Positions 26,705-34,311 of a stretch of DNA of 64,000 nt are shown here, one piece after another. The translations under genes and the position numbers were made by a program. This stretch comes from an uncultured Collinsella sp. (GTDB lineage: Bacteria > Actinomycetota > Coriobacteriia > Coriobacteriales > Coriobacteriaceae), in contig CAKUBM010000005.1 of the NCBI GenBank assembly GCA_934643145.1, forward strand, positions 33,233 through 97,232. The letters run 5' to 3'. The number at the start of each line of letters is the position of its first letter. The stretch's first letter is position 1. The notes beneath the pieces were generated by a model. That model was not told the DNA's origin. It was given only the letters and a program-made list of their open reading frames with translations, and did not search any database.

Positions 26705-27481
26705 TCAGGCCGCCTCGTTCCAGCCTGTGGTGGCCTTGGTTACGCTTGTAGCGCCGATACCGGTGATACGGGCAATTTGCTTGACCGTAAGATGCGCCCG
26801 CCTGAGCCTCAGCAGACAGGCATTGCGTTCGGGACGTGGCAGAGCCTTGAGCAGCGCAGGATCTATGCTCGGCAGGACTTCGCGCGCGACGGCTAGGGCA
26901 TCCTCATCGGGGATCCGTCGGCGCGGAAGAATCTCAACTGACCAAATACGCTCGGCAACTTCCCTAAGATGCTCGCAATAGCGACGGGAACCCCCGACAA
27001 TATCGAGCATGGGAGCCGCATCGCAGATATCAAAGGGATCGTAGCCCAGCTGATATGCCTTGAAGCTTGACCAGCGGTACGCATCGAGCGAGTCGAGCGC
27101 GCCTTTCACAGGATTGAGATGGATATAATCGAGCAACTGCACCGCCTGCGTGTCCGACTCGACCGCGACCCGCGAATAGCGATTATCAAACAGGTGGCCC
27201 GTTCTTCCCGTTTTTCCATTGAAATACTTGGCATAGGCCGTCAGCGCGCACTGCATTGCCTTTGAAAGGTTGTCATATGGGTCATCAACCATCAAATGGA
27301 AGTGATTGTCCATAAGGCACCAAGCCAACACCGCCACTTCATGGCGCGCGAACCTGTCCGAGATATCCGATAAGAAACGATAGCGGTCGGAGTCATCTTC
27401 AAAAATAATCTGTTTGGAGTTGCCACGGTCAAAGACGTGATAATAGCCGGTGAGTGAAACGGCGCGGGCGCATCGAGGCAT
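26705..27481 (-). CDS. REP-associated tyrosine transposase (Y1_Tnp family)
   Basis: A single-strand HUH/Y1 nuclease of the IS200-like superfamily, RAYT branch. The 258-residue protein opens MPRCARAVSLTGYYHVFDRG, the RAYT equivalent of YHVxxRG; the HUH pair is in MDNHFHLMVD at about residue 60-70; the catalytic tyrosine probably lies in TAYAKYFNGKTGRTGHLFDNR. HLNPVKG and WSSFKAYQLG are further family landmarks. A C-terminal helix-turn-helix-like part (LTVKQIARITGIGATSVTKA) may bind the repeats. ATG at 27481 has AAAGGAGAG upstream; two further in-frame residues upstream lack this support. The gene looks intact, and its strand opposes both neighbours. Confidence 0.88.
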   Translation of the reverse strand: MPRCARAVSLTGYYHVFDRGNSKQIIFEDDSDRYRFLSDISDRFARHEVAVLAWCLMDNHFHLMVDDPYDNLSKAMQCALTAYAKYFNGKTGRTGHLFDNRYSRVAVESDTQAVQLLDYIHLNPVKGALDSLDAYRWSSFKAYQLGYDPFDICDAAPMLDIVGGSRRYCEHLREVAERIWSVEILPRRRIPDEDALAVAREVLPSIDPALLKALPRPERNACLLRLRRAHLTVKQIARITGIGATSVTKATTGWNEAA

Positions 27482-27611
27482 AATCTCTCCTTTCAAAACT
27501 GATCAGGCAACACCTAAAAGGAGAGAAGCAACGCAAAATGCTGAGCCTGTGACCTATTTATATACAATGAACGACAAAAACATGCCCAAAACGACAAAAT
27601 GACAAATCGAT

Positions 27612-27660
27612 GTCTGTCCCAAATGCGTGAAAGCACTCATGTAAGTCTGTCCCCAATGAG
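27612..27660. repeat. Right inverted repeat of the transposase element
   Basis: Reverse complement of the left repeat at 26569-26617, with two mismatches over 49 bases. It contains one full 33-base unit and part of a second in which a G of the GGGG run (left-arm sense) is changed. Confidence 0.85.
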
Positions 27661-27690
27661 CGGGGCGATGCACTGGCAGATAGTTTTAGT

Positions 27691-27720
27691 TAAAACGCTT
27701 CAGTTTATTGAAGCGTTTTA
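27691..27720. promoter_or_regulatory. 30-base AT-rich palindrome upstream of adhE
   Basis: TAAAACGCTTCA and TGAAGCGTTTTA are perfectly complementary around a six-base centre. It lies about 95 bases before adhE and 30 bases beyond the transposase element. No gene ends here, so a terminator role has no obvious client; an operator for a dimeric repressor, or a bidirectional stop insulating the element, are the options. The rest of the 27482-27812 gap holds the transposase leader, the right repeat and the adhE promoter. Confidence 0.6.
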
Positions 27721-27763
27721 GTGTGCCTTTTAGAGGAATCTGACCGTTCGCCGAATAATTTCT

Positions 27764-27772
27764 TGCTATCAT
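27764..27772 (+). promoter_or_regulatory. Extended -10 element of adhE within an inverted repeat
   Basis: TGCTATCAT about 41 bases before the adhE ATG. It is embedded in CTTGC-TATCAT-GCAAG (27762-27777), so a protein bound to that inverted repeat would cover the promoter. Confidence 0.4.
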
Positions 27773-27812
27773 GCAAGGCGTAGGGTAAATCTCCGATCGC
27801 AAGGAGACACAA

Positions 27813-30461
27813 ATGGTGAAAAAGTCACCGGAAAACACTACTCCCGCAATTGTGGACAACGTAGAGGCGCTTGAGGCTAAGCTCGCTCAGATGCGAGAGG
27901 CCCAGGCGCTTTTTGCTACGTACACGCAGGAGCAGGTCGACAAGATCTTCTATGAGGCCGCCATGGCCGCCAACAAGGCTCGTATCCCGTTGGCGAAGAT
28001 GACCATCGAGGAGACCGGCCGCGGCGTTCTTGAGGACAAGGTCATCAAGAACCACTACGCCGCAGAGTACATCTACAACGCTTACAAGAACACCAAGACC
28101 TGTGGCGTTCTGGAGCGCGACGAGGCTTACGGCATCACCAAGATCGCCGAGCCCATCGGCATCGTGGGCGCCGTCATCCCGACGACCAACCCCACCTCCA
28201 CCGCGATCTTCAAGACGCTGATCAGCCTGAAGACCCGCAACGCCATCATCATCTCCCCGCACCCGGCAGCCGCCAAGTGCACCATCGCCGCCGCCAAGCT
28301 CGTGCTTGACGCCGCCGTCAAGGCCGGCGCCCCCGAGGGCATCATCGGCTGGGTCGATGTCCCCTCCATTGAGCTGACCAACATGGTCATGCGCGACGTC
28401 GACATCATCCTCGCCACCGGTGGCCCGGGCATGGTCAAGGCCGCCTACTCCTCGGGCAAGCCCGCCCTGGGCGTTGGCGCCGGTAACACCCCGGTCGTCA
28501 TCGACGACACCGCCGACGTGCTGCTCGCCGTCAACTCCATCATTCACTCCAAGACCTTCGACAACGGCATGATCTGCGCTTCCGAGCAGTCCGTGACCGT
28601 CATCGACACCATCTATGACCAGGTTAAGGCCGAGTTCCAGAAGCGCGGCTGCTACTTCGTCAAGCAGGGTGCCGAGATGGAGGCCCTGCGTGCCGCCATG
28701 TTCAAGAACGGCGCTCTCGATCACCGCATCCCCGGCATGGCTGCCGCCAAGATCGCCGAGCTCGCCGGCATCGAGGTTCCCGCCAAGACCAAGATCCTGA
28801 TCGCCGAGGTCACCTCCACCGACCCCGCCAAGGAGGAGTTCTCCCACGAGAAGCTCTCCCCGGTCCTGGCCATGTACCATGCCAAGGACTTCCAGGAGGC
28901 CGTCGACAAGGCCGAGCACCTGGTGCTCGCCGGTGGCCCGGGCCACACCGCCTCTCTGTACGTGCACCCCGCCCAGGCCGAGAAGATCAGCCTATTCGAG
29001 CACGTCATGAAGGCCTGCCGTATCGTCATCAACACCCCGTCCTCGCACGGTGGCATCGGTGACCTGTACAACTTTGGCATGAAGCCGTCTCTGACCCTGG
29101 GCTGCGGCTCCTGGGGCGGCAACTCCGTCTCCGAGAACGTTGGGGTGAAGCACTTGATCAACGTTAAGACTGTGGCCGAGCGCCGTGAGAACATGCTGTG
29201 GTTCCGCGCTCCCGAGAAGGTCTACTTCAAGAAGGGTTCCACGCCCGTCGCCCTCGACGAGCTCGGTACCGTCATGGGCAAGAAGCGCGCCTTCATCGTC
29301 ACCGACCAGTTCCTCTTCAAGAATGGCAACACCCGCGCCATCGAGGCCAAGCTCGACGAGATGGGCATCGCCCACGACTGCTTCTACGACGTCGAGCCCG
29401 ATCCGTCGCTGCAGTGCGCACGTCGCGGCGCCAAGCAGATGGCTCTCTTTGAGCCTGACGTGATCATCGCCGTCGGCGGTGGCTCCGCTATGGACGCCGG
29501 CAAGATCATGTGGATGATGTACGAGCACCCCGAGTGCAAGTTTGAGGACATGGCCATGGACTTCATGGACATCCGCAAGCGTATCTTCACCTTCCCCGAG
29601 ATGGGCAAGAAGGCCTACTTCGTCGCCGTCCCGACCTCTTCGGGTACCGGCTCCGAGTGCACGCCGTTTGCCATCATCACCGACAAGGAGACCGGCATCA
29701 AGTGGCCGCTCGCCGACTACGCGCTGCTCCCCAACATGGCTATCGTTGACGCCGACAACTGCATGACCGCCCCGCGCGGCCTGACCGCTGCCTCCGGCAT
29801 CGACGTCATGACCCACGCCATCGAGTCCTACGTCTCCATCATGGCTTCCGACTACACCAAGGGCCTCTCCGAGCGCGCTGCTAAGCTCGTCTTCGAGAAC
29901 CTGCCCTCCAGCTTCACGAACGGCGCCAAGGACCCGCATGCCCGCGAGGAGATGCACAACGCCTCCTGCATGGCCGGTATGGCCTTCGCCAACGCCTTCC
30001 TGGGCCTCAACCACTCCATGGCTCACAAGCTCGGCGCTTTCCATCACCTGCCCCACGGCCTCGCCAACGCCGTCATCCTGACCCGCGTCATGCGCTACAA
30101 CGCCGCCGAGGCTCCCGTCAAGATGGGTACCTTCTCCCAGTATCCTTACCCCAACGCACTGCACAACTACGCCGAGATGGCCAAGTACTGCGGCATCGAG
30201 GGCAAGGACGACAAGGAGGTCTTCGAGAACTTCATCACGAAGCTCGAGGAGCTCAAGGACTTCATCGGCGTCAAGAAGACCATCGCCGACTACGGTGTTG
30301 ACGAGCAGTACTTCCTCGACACCCTCGACGAGATGACCGAGCAGGCATTCAACGACCAGTGCACCGGCGCCAACCCGCGCTACCCGCTCATGAGCGAGAT
30401 CAAGGAGCTCTACCTGGACGCCTACTACGGCCGCGAGCCTCAGGACTACGCCGTCTGCTAG
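27813..30461 (+). CDS. adhE: Bifunctional acetaldehyde-CoA/alcohol dehydrogenase AdhE
   Basis: Reduces acetyl-CoA to ethanol in two NADH-dependent steps, regenerating NAD during fermentation. The N-terminal half (about 20-460) is an aldehyde dehydrogenase with the catalytic cysteine in NGMICASEQS; a short linker leads to the iron alcohol dehydrogenase (about 480-880) with GGGSAMDAGK (NAD), VPTSSGTGSECTPFA and the metal histidines in GLNHSMAHKLGAFHHLPHG. The protein of 882 residues is full length; AdhE normally assembles into spirosomes. ATG has AAGGAG upstream. Codon use is strongly biased to C-ending codons, suggesting high expression. Confidence 0.97.
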   Translation: MVKKSPENTTPAIVDNVEALEAKLAQMREAQALFATYTQEQVDKIFYEAAMAANKARIPLAKMTIEETGRGVLEDKVIKNHYAAEYIYNAYKNTKTCGVLERDEAYGITKIAEPIGIVGAVIPTTNPTSTAIFKTLISLKTRNAIIISPHPAAAKCTIAAAKLVLDAAVKAGAPEGIIGWVDVPSIELTNMVMRDVDIILATGGPGMVKAAYSSGKPALGVGAGNTPVVIDDTADVLLAVNSIIHSKTFDNGMICASEQSVTVIDTIYDQVKAEFQKRGCYFVKQGAEMEALRAAMFKNGALDHRIPGMAAAKIAELAGIEVPAKTKILIAEVTSTDPAKEEFSHEKLSPVLAMYHAKDFQEAVDKAEHLVLAGGPGHTASLYVHPAQAEKISLFEHVMKACRIVINTPSSHGGIGDLYNFGMKPSLTLGCGSWGGNSVSENVGVKHLINVKTVAERRENMLWFRAPEKVYFKKGSTPVALDELGTVMGKKRAFIVTDQFLFKNGNTRAIEAKLDEMGIAHDCFYDVEPDPSLQCARRGAKQMALFEPDVIIAVGGGSAMDAGKIMWMMYEHPECKFEDMAMDFMDIRKRIFTFPEMGKKAYFVAVPTSSGTGSECTPFAIITDKETGIKWPLADYALLPNMAIVDADNCMTAPRGLTAASGIDVMTHAIESYVSIMASDYTKGLSERAAKLVFENLPSSFTNGAKDPHAREEMHNASCMAGMAFANAFLGLNHSMAHKLGAFHHLPHGLANAVILTRVMRYNAAEAPVKMGTFSQYPYPNALHNYAEMAKYCGIEGKDDKEVFENFITKLEELKDFIGVKKTIADYGVDEQYFLDTLDEMTEQAFNDQCTGANPRYPLMSEIKELYLDAYYGREPQDYAVC

Positions 30462-30479
30462 TTTTAGCACGGTTTTTAA

Positions 30480-30516
30480 CGGCGGGGGTGCACGGGTGTT
30501 TCACACACCCCCGCCG
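30480..30516 (+). terminator. GC-rich hairpin after adhE
   Basis: CGGCGGGGGTG pairs with CACCCCCGCCG (11 bp by eye, with a loop of about 15 bases), 18 bases after the adhE stop. There is no T run, so it may stabilise the adhE mRNA or only partly stop transcription into the next gene 34 bases on. Confidence 0.5.
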
Positions 30517-30549
30517 TCGCTTCTATCGCATCGTTGAAAGGATGCAACC

Positions 30550-31314
30550 ATGCTGCTACCCGATTCCAAGACCGAGCTCGTCCGCCGTGGCAACAAGGTC
30601 GTTTACGACCTGGGCGACAAGATCGTCAAGGTCTTTAACGAGACCAAGCCTGTCTCCGACGTGTTCAACGAGGCTTTGAATCTTGCCCGCATCAATGAGT
30701 GCGGCATCCGCAGCCCCAAGGCTCTCGAGGTTTCCCAGCTCGAGAACGCCAACGGCTGGGCGCTCGTGACCGAGAAGGTTCCGGGCACCACCCTTGCCGA
30801 GAAGATGACTGCCGAGCCCCAGCGCTTTGGTGAGTACCTCGAGATGTTCGTCGACCTTCAGATTGAAATCCACGGCTACACCTCCCCGCTGCTCAACCGT
30901 CAGCGCGACAAGTTCGCCCGCATGATCGACAGCCTTGATCAGCTCAATGCCACCACGCGCTACAACCTTCAGGAGCGTCTGGACGGCATGACCAAGGAGT
31001 TCAAGGTCTGCCACGGCGACTTCAACCCCTCCAACGTCATCGTCGGCGACGACGGCCAGCTCTATGTGTGCGACTGGGCACACGCCACCCAGGGCTCCCC
31101 TGCTGCCGACGTTGCCACCACCTACCTGCTCTTCGCCCTCAACAGCAAGGACCAGGCTGAGGCCTACCTGGAGCTCTACTGCGACCGCGCCGACATGCCC
31201 ATGCAGGTCGTGCGTCAGTGGACGAGCATCGTCGCCGCTTCCGAGCTCGCTCGTAAGCGCAACGTGAACGATGAGTTCCTGAAGAACTGGATCGACGTCG
31301 TCGATTATCAGTAA
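30550..31314 (+). CDS. Phosphotransferase, aminoglycoside phosphotransferase (APH)/choline kinase-like fold
   Basis: A 254-residue small-molecule kinase-like protein. The N-lobe has VVYDLGDKIVKVFNE (a lysine suited to ATP binding) and the C-lobe the catalytic CHGDFNPSNVIV (HxDxxxxN) with the metal aspartate in YVCDWAHATQGSPAADVATTY. Substrate is unknown: the fold covers antibiotic, choline, sugar and protein kinases, so a resistance role should not be assumed. It lies 88 bases after adhE on the same strand behind a hairpin, with its own ribosome site (GAAAGG before ATG), and is followed by a strong terminator. Confidence 0.8.
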   Translation: MLLPDSKTELVRRGNKVVYDLGDKIVKVFNETKPVSDVFNEALNLARINECGIRSPKALEVSQLENANGWALVTEKVPGTTLAEKMTAEPQRFGEYLEMFVDLQIEIHGYTSPLLNRQRDKFARMIDSLDQLNATTRYNLQERLDGMTKEFKVCHGDFNPSNVIVGDDGQLYVCDWAHATQGSPAADVATTYLLFALNSKDQAEAYLELYCDRADMPMQVVRQWTSIVAASELARKRNVNDEFLKNWIDVVDYQ

Positions 31315-31348
31315 TATCTGAGCGATTTATTTCGCATCGGAGGCACAA

Positions 31349-31390
31349 GGAAAAACCCCGCAGCTCATATGGGCTGTGGGGTTTCCTTTT
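31349..31390 (+). terminator. Intrinsic terminator after the kinase gene
   Basis: AAACCCCGCAGC and GCTGTGGGGTTT form the stem (one G-U pair), followed by CCTTTT; A-rich sequence precedes it, so it may work in both directions between the convergent kinase gene and proS. Confidence 0.85.
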
Positions 31391-31423
31391 GGCGATTGAG
31401 CACGCCGACAAGATAAAAGGACG

Positions 31424-31464
31424 GCCCTGCATCTCCCCAATCTGGATAAATGCAAGGCCGTCCC
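31424..31464 (-). terminator. Intrinsic terminator after proS
   Basis: GGACGGCC and GGCCGTCC enclose a weaker inner stem and 19-base interior; on the minus strand it is followed by TTTTAT. It lies 30 bases past the proS stop and ends the long pyrH-to-proS operon. Confidence 0.8.
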
Positions 31465-31493
31465 ACATATCGAACTACAAGCGAAATCGTCGA

Positions 31494-33215
31494 TTAGCGG
31501 CGGGCTGCCTTCACGAGCTCGGCGACCTTGGCGACGACCTCGTCGATCGCCACGTCCTCGCGCTCGCCCGTGGCACGGTCCTTGAGCTCAACGGTGCCAT
31601 TCTTAAGGCCGCGCTTGCCCAGAACCACCTGATACGGGAAGCCCATGAGGTCGTTATCGGCAAACTTAAAGCCGGGACGCTCATCGCGGTCGTCGACGAC
31701 GACCTCGACACCCTCGGCGCACAGGCCATCAACAATCTGCTCGCAGACGGAAGCGCACTCCTCCTTCTTGGGGTCGAGCGGAATCACCGCAACCTCGTAC
31801 GGGGCAACGGAGACCGGCCAGACGATGCCGTGCTCGTCGTTGTGCTGCTCCACGACGGCAGCGAGCGAGCGAGAAACGCCCACGCCGTAGCAACCCATGA
31901 TAAGCGGCTTTTCCTTGCCGTCCTCGTCCATAAAGGTGGCACCCATGGCCTCGGAGTACTTGGTGCCCAGCTGGAACACCTGAGAGACCTCGATGCCGCG
32001 GGCAGCAGAGAGCGGCTTGCCGCAGTGCGGGCAGGGATCGCCGGCAACGACGGTGACCAGATCTGCCCACTCATCGACGGTAAAGTCGCGCTCGGGGCAG
32101 GCACCGGTAAAGTGATAATCGACCTCGTTGGCACCGCAGGCCCACTGCTTGGACTCGCGCAGGCTCTCGTCGCACACCAGACGGATGCCCTCGGGCAAGT
32201 TAACCGGTCCGATAAAGCCCTTGTGCAGACCGTAGGTCTGGAGCTCCTCGTCGGTCATCATGCGATAGCCCTTGCCAAAGACGTGCTCGGCCTTGCAGTC
32301 ATTGAGCTCGTGGTCGCCCGGGACAATGGCCACGACTGGCTTGCCCTCGGCATCGATCAACGCCAGCGACTTTCGCGTACCGTTCTCGGGGAAGCCAAAG
32401 AACTTGGCAACGGCCTCGATGGTACCCATGCCCGGAGTCTCGACCTTGGTGAGCGTACCGTCGCCGGGGCCCTCGGTCACGACGACCTTGGTGCTTGCCG
32501 CCTCGTCATCGGCAGCAAAGCCGCAATCGTCGCAGTAGACCAGCGAAGCCTCGCCGGCGTCGGCCAAAGCCATGTACTCGACGGAGGTATCGCCACCGAT
32601 CTCGCCGGAGTCGGCGACAACGGGCAGAGCCTTGATGCAGCAGCGCTCGCAAATGTTGGCATAGGCCTGCTTCATCTTGTCGTACTCCTCCTGCAGGCTC
32701 TCCTGCGTAGCAGAGAAGCTGTAGGCGTCCTTCATGATGAACTCGCGACCGCGCATCAGGCCAAAACGGGGACGGAACTCGTCGCGGAACTTATCCTGGA
32801 TGTGATAGAGGTTCACTGGCAGCTGCTTGTAGGAACGCAACTCATTGCGCACCAGGGCAGTCACAGTCTCCTCGTGCGTGGGTCCGAGCACAAACTCGCG
32901 GCCGTGGCGGTCATCAAAGCGCACAAGCTCCTTGCCATAGGCATCGATACGGCCGGACTCACGCCACAGCTCGGCATCGACCATGATGGGCATCATAAGC
33001 TCCTGGGCGCCGGCAGCGTCCATCTCGTCGCGCACGATGTTCTCAATCTTGCGGATCGAGCGCCAAGCAAGCGGCAGATAGGAATACAGGCCGGCGGCCT
33101 CCTTGCGGATCATGCCGGCACGGAGCAACAGGCGGTGGCTGGCGAGCTCAGCGTCCGCCGGATCCTCTTTAAGCGTCGGCGCATAGAGCTTAGACATATA
33201 CATTGCTCGAGTCAT
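31494..33215 (-). CDS. proS: Prolyl-tRNA synthetase
   Basis: Class II synthetase charging tRNA-Pro. Motif 2 (FRDEFRPRFGLMRGREFIMKD) and motif 3 (GCYGVGVSRSLAAVVEQ) are clear, and the 573-residue length with the SGEIGGDTSVEYM region shows the bacterial form with the inserted editing domain that clears Ala-tRNA-Pro. ATG at 33215 has AGGAGAAG upstream and follows the ispG stop with no gap. It is the last gene of the operon, where proS often stands. Confidence 0.96.
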   Translation of the reverse strand: MTRAMYMSKLYAPTLKEDPADAELASHRLLLRAGMIRKEAAGLYSYLPLAWRSIRKIENIVRDEMDAAGAQELMMPIMVDAELWRESGRIDAYGKELVRFDDRHGREFVLGPTHEETVTALVRNELRSYKQLPVNLYHIQDKFRDEFRPRFGLMRGREFIMKDAYSFSATQESLQEEYDKMKQAYANICERCCIKALPVVADSGEIGGDTSVEYMALADAGEASLVYCDDCGFAADDEAASTKVVVTEGPGDGTLTKVETPGMGTIEAVAKFFGFPENGTRKSLALIDAEGKPVVAIVPGDHELNDCKAEHVFGKGYRMMTDEELQTYGLHKGFIGPVNLPEGIRLVCDESLRESKQWACGANEVDYHFTGACPERDFTVDEWADLVTVVAGDPCPHCGKPLSAARGIEVSQVFQLGTKYSEAMGATFMDEDGKEKPLIMGCYGVGVSRSLAAVVEQHNDEHGIVWPVSVAPYEVAVIPLDPKKEECASVCEQIVDGLCAEGVEVVVDDRDERPGFKFADNDLMGFPYQVVLGKRGLKNGTVELKDRATGEREDVAIDEVVAKVAELVKAARR

Positions 33216-34298
33216 TTACTTCTCCTCAATAAGCTTGTCGACCTCGGCCATAAGCGCGTCGACAATTTGGTCCTCAGCTACTTTACCAATGATCTGGCCA
33301 TGCGAAAAGAGCAAGGCCTGACCACGTCCGCAAGCAACGCCCAGGTCGGCATCAGAAGCCTCACCGGGGCCATTAACGGCACATCCCATGACGGCAATCG
33401 AAAGCGGCGCGGCATAGTTCTTAAGCCGCTCGGTTACTTCCTCGGCGATGGGAATGAGGTTAACCTGGCAGCGGGCGCACGTGGGGCACGAGACAATCTC
33501 GGGACCACGGCGACGCAGGCCCAGTGACTGCAAAATTCCCCAGGCGACCGGCGGCTCCTCAACCGGATCGGCCGTGAGCGACACACGCATGGTGTCGCCA
33601 ATGCCTTCGGAAAGCAAGATACCCAAGCCTACAGAGCTCTTGATGGTGCCCTGGAGCTTGGTCCCCGCCTCCGTCACGCCCAGGTGAAGCGGAACGTGGG
33701 GAATCTCACGTGACAGGGCTCGATAGGTATCGAGCGTCGTTTGCACGCTATGGGCCTTGGCCGAAAGCACAATGTTCGTAAAGCCGCGATCCTCAAAGTG
33801 CTTGACGAAGCGCTCGCTCGACATCACGAGCTTTTCGGGCTGCGTGAGGTCTTCGCGCTCGGCGATATCCTGCTCAAGCGAGCCCGCGTTCACGCCAATA
33901 CGAATCGCGCACCCAGCGGCGCCCGCGGCATCGATCACGGCATCGACCTTGGCCCAATCGCCAATGTTGCCGGGATTGATGCGGAGCTTGGCGGCACCGG
34001 CCTCAACGGCACCAATGGCGAGCTTATGGTTAAAGTGGATATCAGCGACAATCGGCACCGGAGACTCGGCACAGATGGTGCGGAAACCCTCAAGCGCGGC
34101 CTCGGTGGGTACACTCACGCGCACGATATCGCAGCCCGCCTGCGCCAACGCGCGAACCTGCCCAAGCGTTGCCTGGGCATCGGCGGTATCAGTGCAGGTC
34201 ATGGACTGAACCACCACCGGCGCGCCGCCGCCGATCTGCACGCCGCCCACATGCACGGGGCGCGTCAGCTCGCGCGGCAAAGAATGGGATAAAGACAA
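33216..34298 (-). CDS. ispG: 4-hydroxy-3-methylbut-2-enyl diphosphate synthase (GcpE)
   Basis: Penultimate step of the MEP isoprenoid pathway, using a [4Fe-4S] cluster. VVVQSMTCTDTADAQATLGQV opens the barrel and the cluster cysteines are in SCPTCARCQVNLIPIAEEV, with a further conserved GCAVNGPGEASDADLGVA. A TTG start at 34298 (MSLSHSLPREL) has GGGGAG eight bases upstream and gives 360 residues; the longer frame overlaps rseP and adds unrelated sequence. Dxr of the same pathway is two genes upstream. Confidence 0.94.
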   Translation of the reverse strand: MSLSHSLPRELTRPVHVGGVQIGGGAPVVVQSMTCTDTADAQATLGQVRALAQAGCDIVRVSVPTEAALEGFRTICAESPVPIVADIHFNHKLAIGAVEAGAAKLRINPGNIGDWAKVDAVIDAAGAAGCAIRIGVNAGSLEQDIAEREDLTQPEKLVMSSERFVKHFEDRGFTNIVLSAKAHSVQTTLDTYRALSREIPHVPLHLGVTEAGTKLQGTIKSSVGLGILLSEGIGDTMRVSLTADPVEEPPVAWGILQSLGLRRRGPEIVSCPTCARCQVNLIPIAEEVTERLKNYAAPLSIAVMGCAVNGPGEASDADLGVACGRGQALLFSHGQIIGKVAEDQIVDALMAEVDKLIEEK

Positions 34299-34311
34299 TC
34301 CAAACACTCCC

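Larger units (their letters stand above)
26569..27660 (-). mobile_element. RAYT/REP-type element: Y1 transposase gene between 49-bp inverted repeats
   Basis: A 1.1-kb unit made of one transposase gene and near-identical inverted repeats of 49 bases at 26569-26617 and 27612-27660 (two mismatches by eye). On the left the 33-base unit repeats in tandem; on the right there is one full and one partial unit. This fits REP-associated tyrosine transposase loci, in which short repeats in opposite orientation flank the gene. I see no clear target-site duplication, which is expected for Y1 enzymes. The element sits neatly between the rpmB terminator and adhE. Confidence 0.7.

Noticed and set aside
26565..27674. 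TGCACT on both sides of the transposase element as a target-site duplication
   Set aside because: The right copy is nine bases away from the repeat end, and Y1 transposases do not normally create duplications.
28992..30470. 492-codon minus-strand frame inside adhE
   Set aside because: Shadow of adhE caused by its extreme C-ending codon use.
30550..31314. Aminoglycoside resistance gene
   Set aside because: The fold is shared by many metabolic kinases, and the sequence and context next to adhE give no support for an antibiotic substrate.
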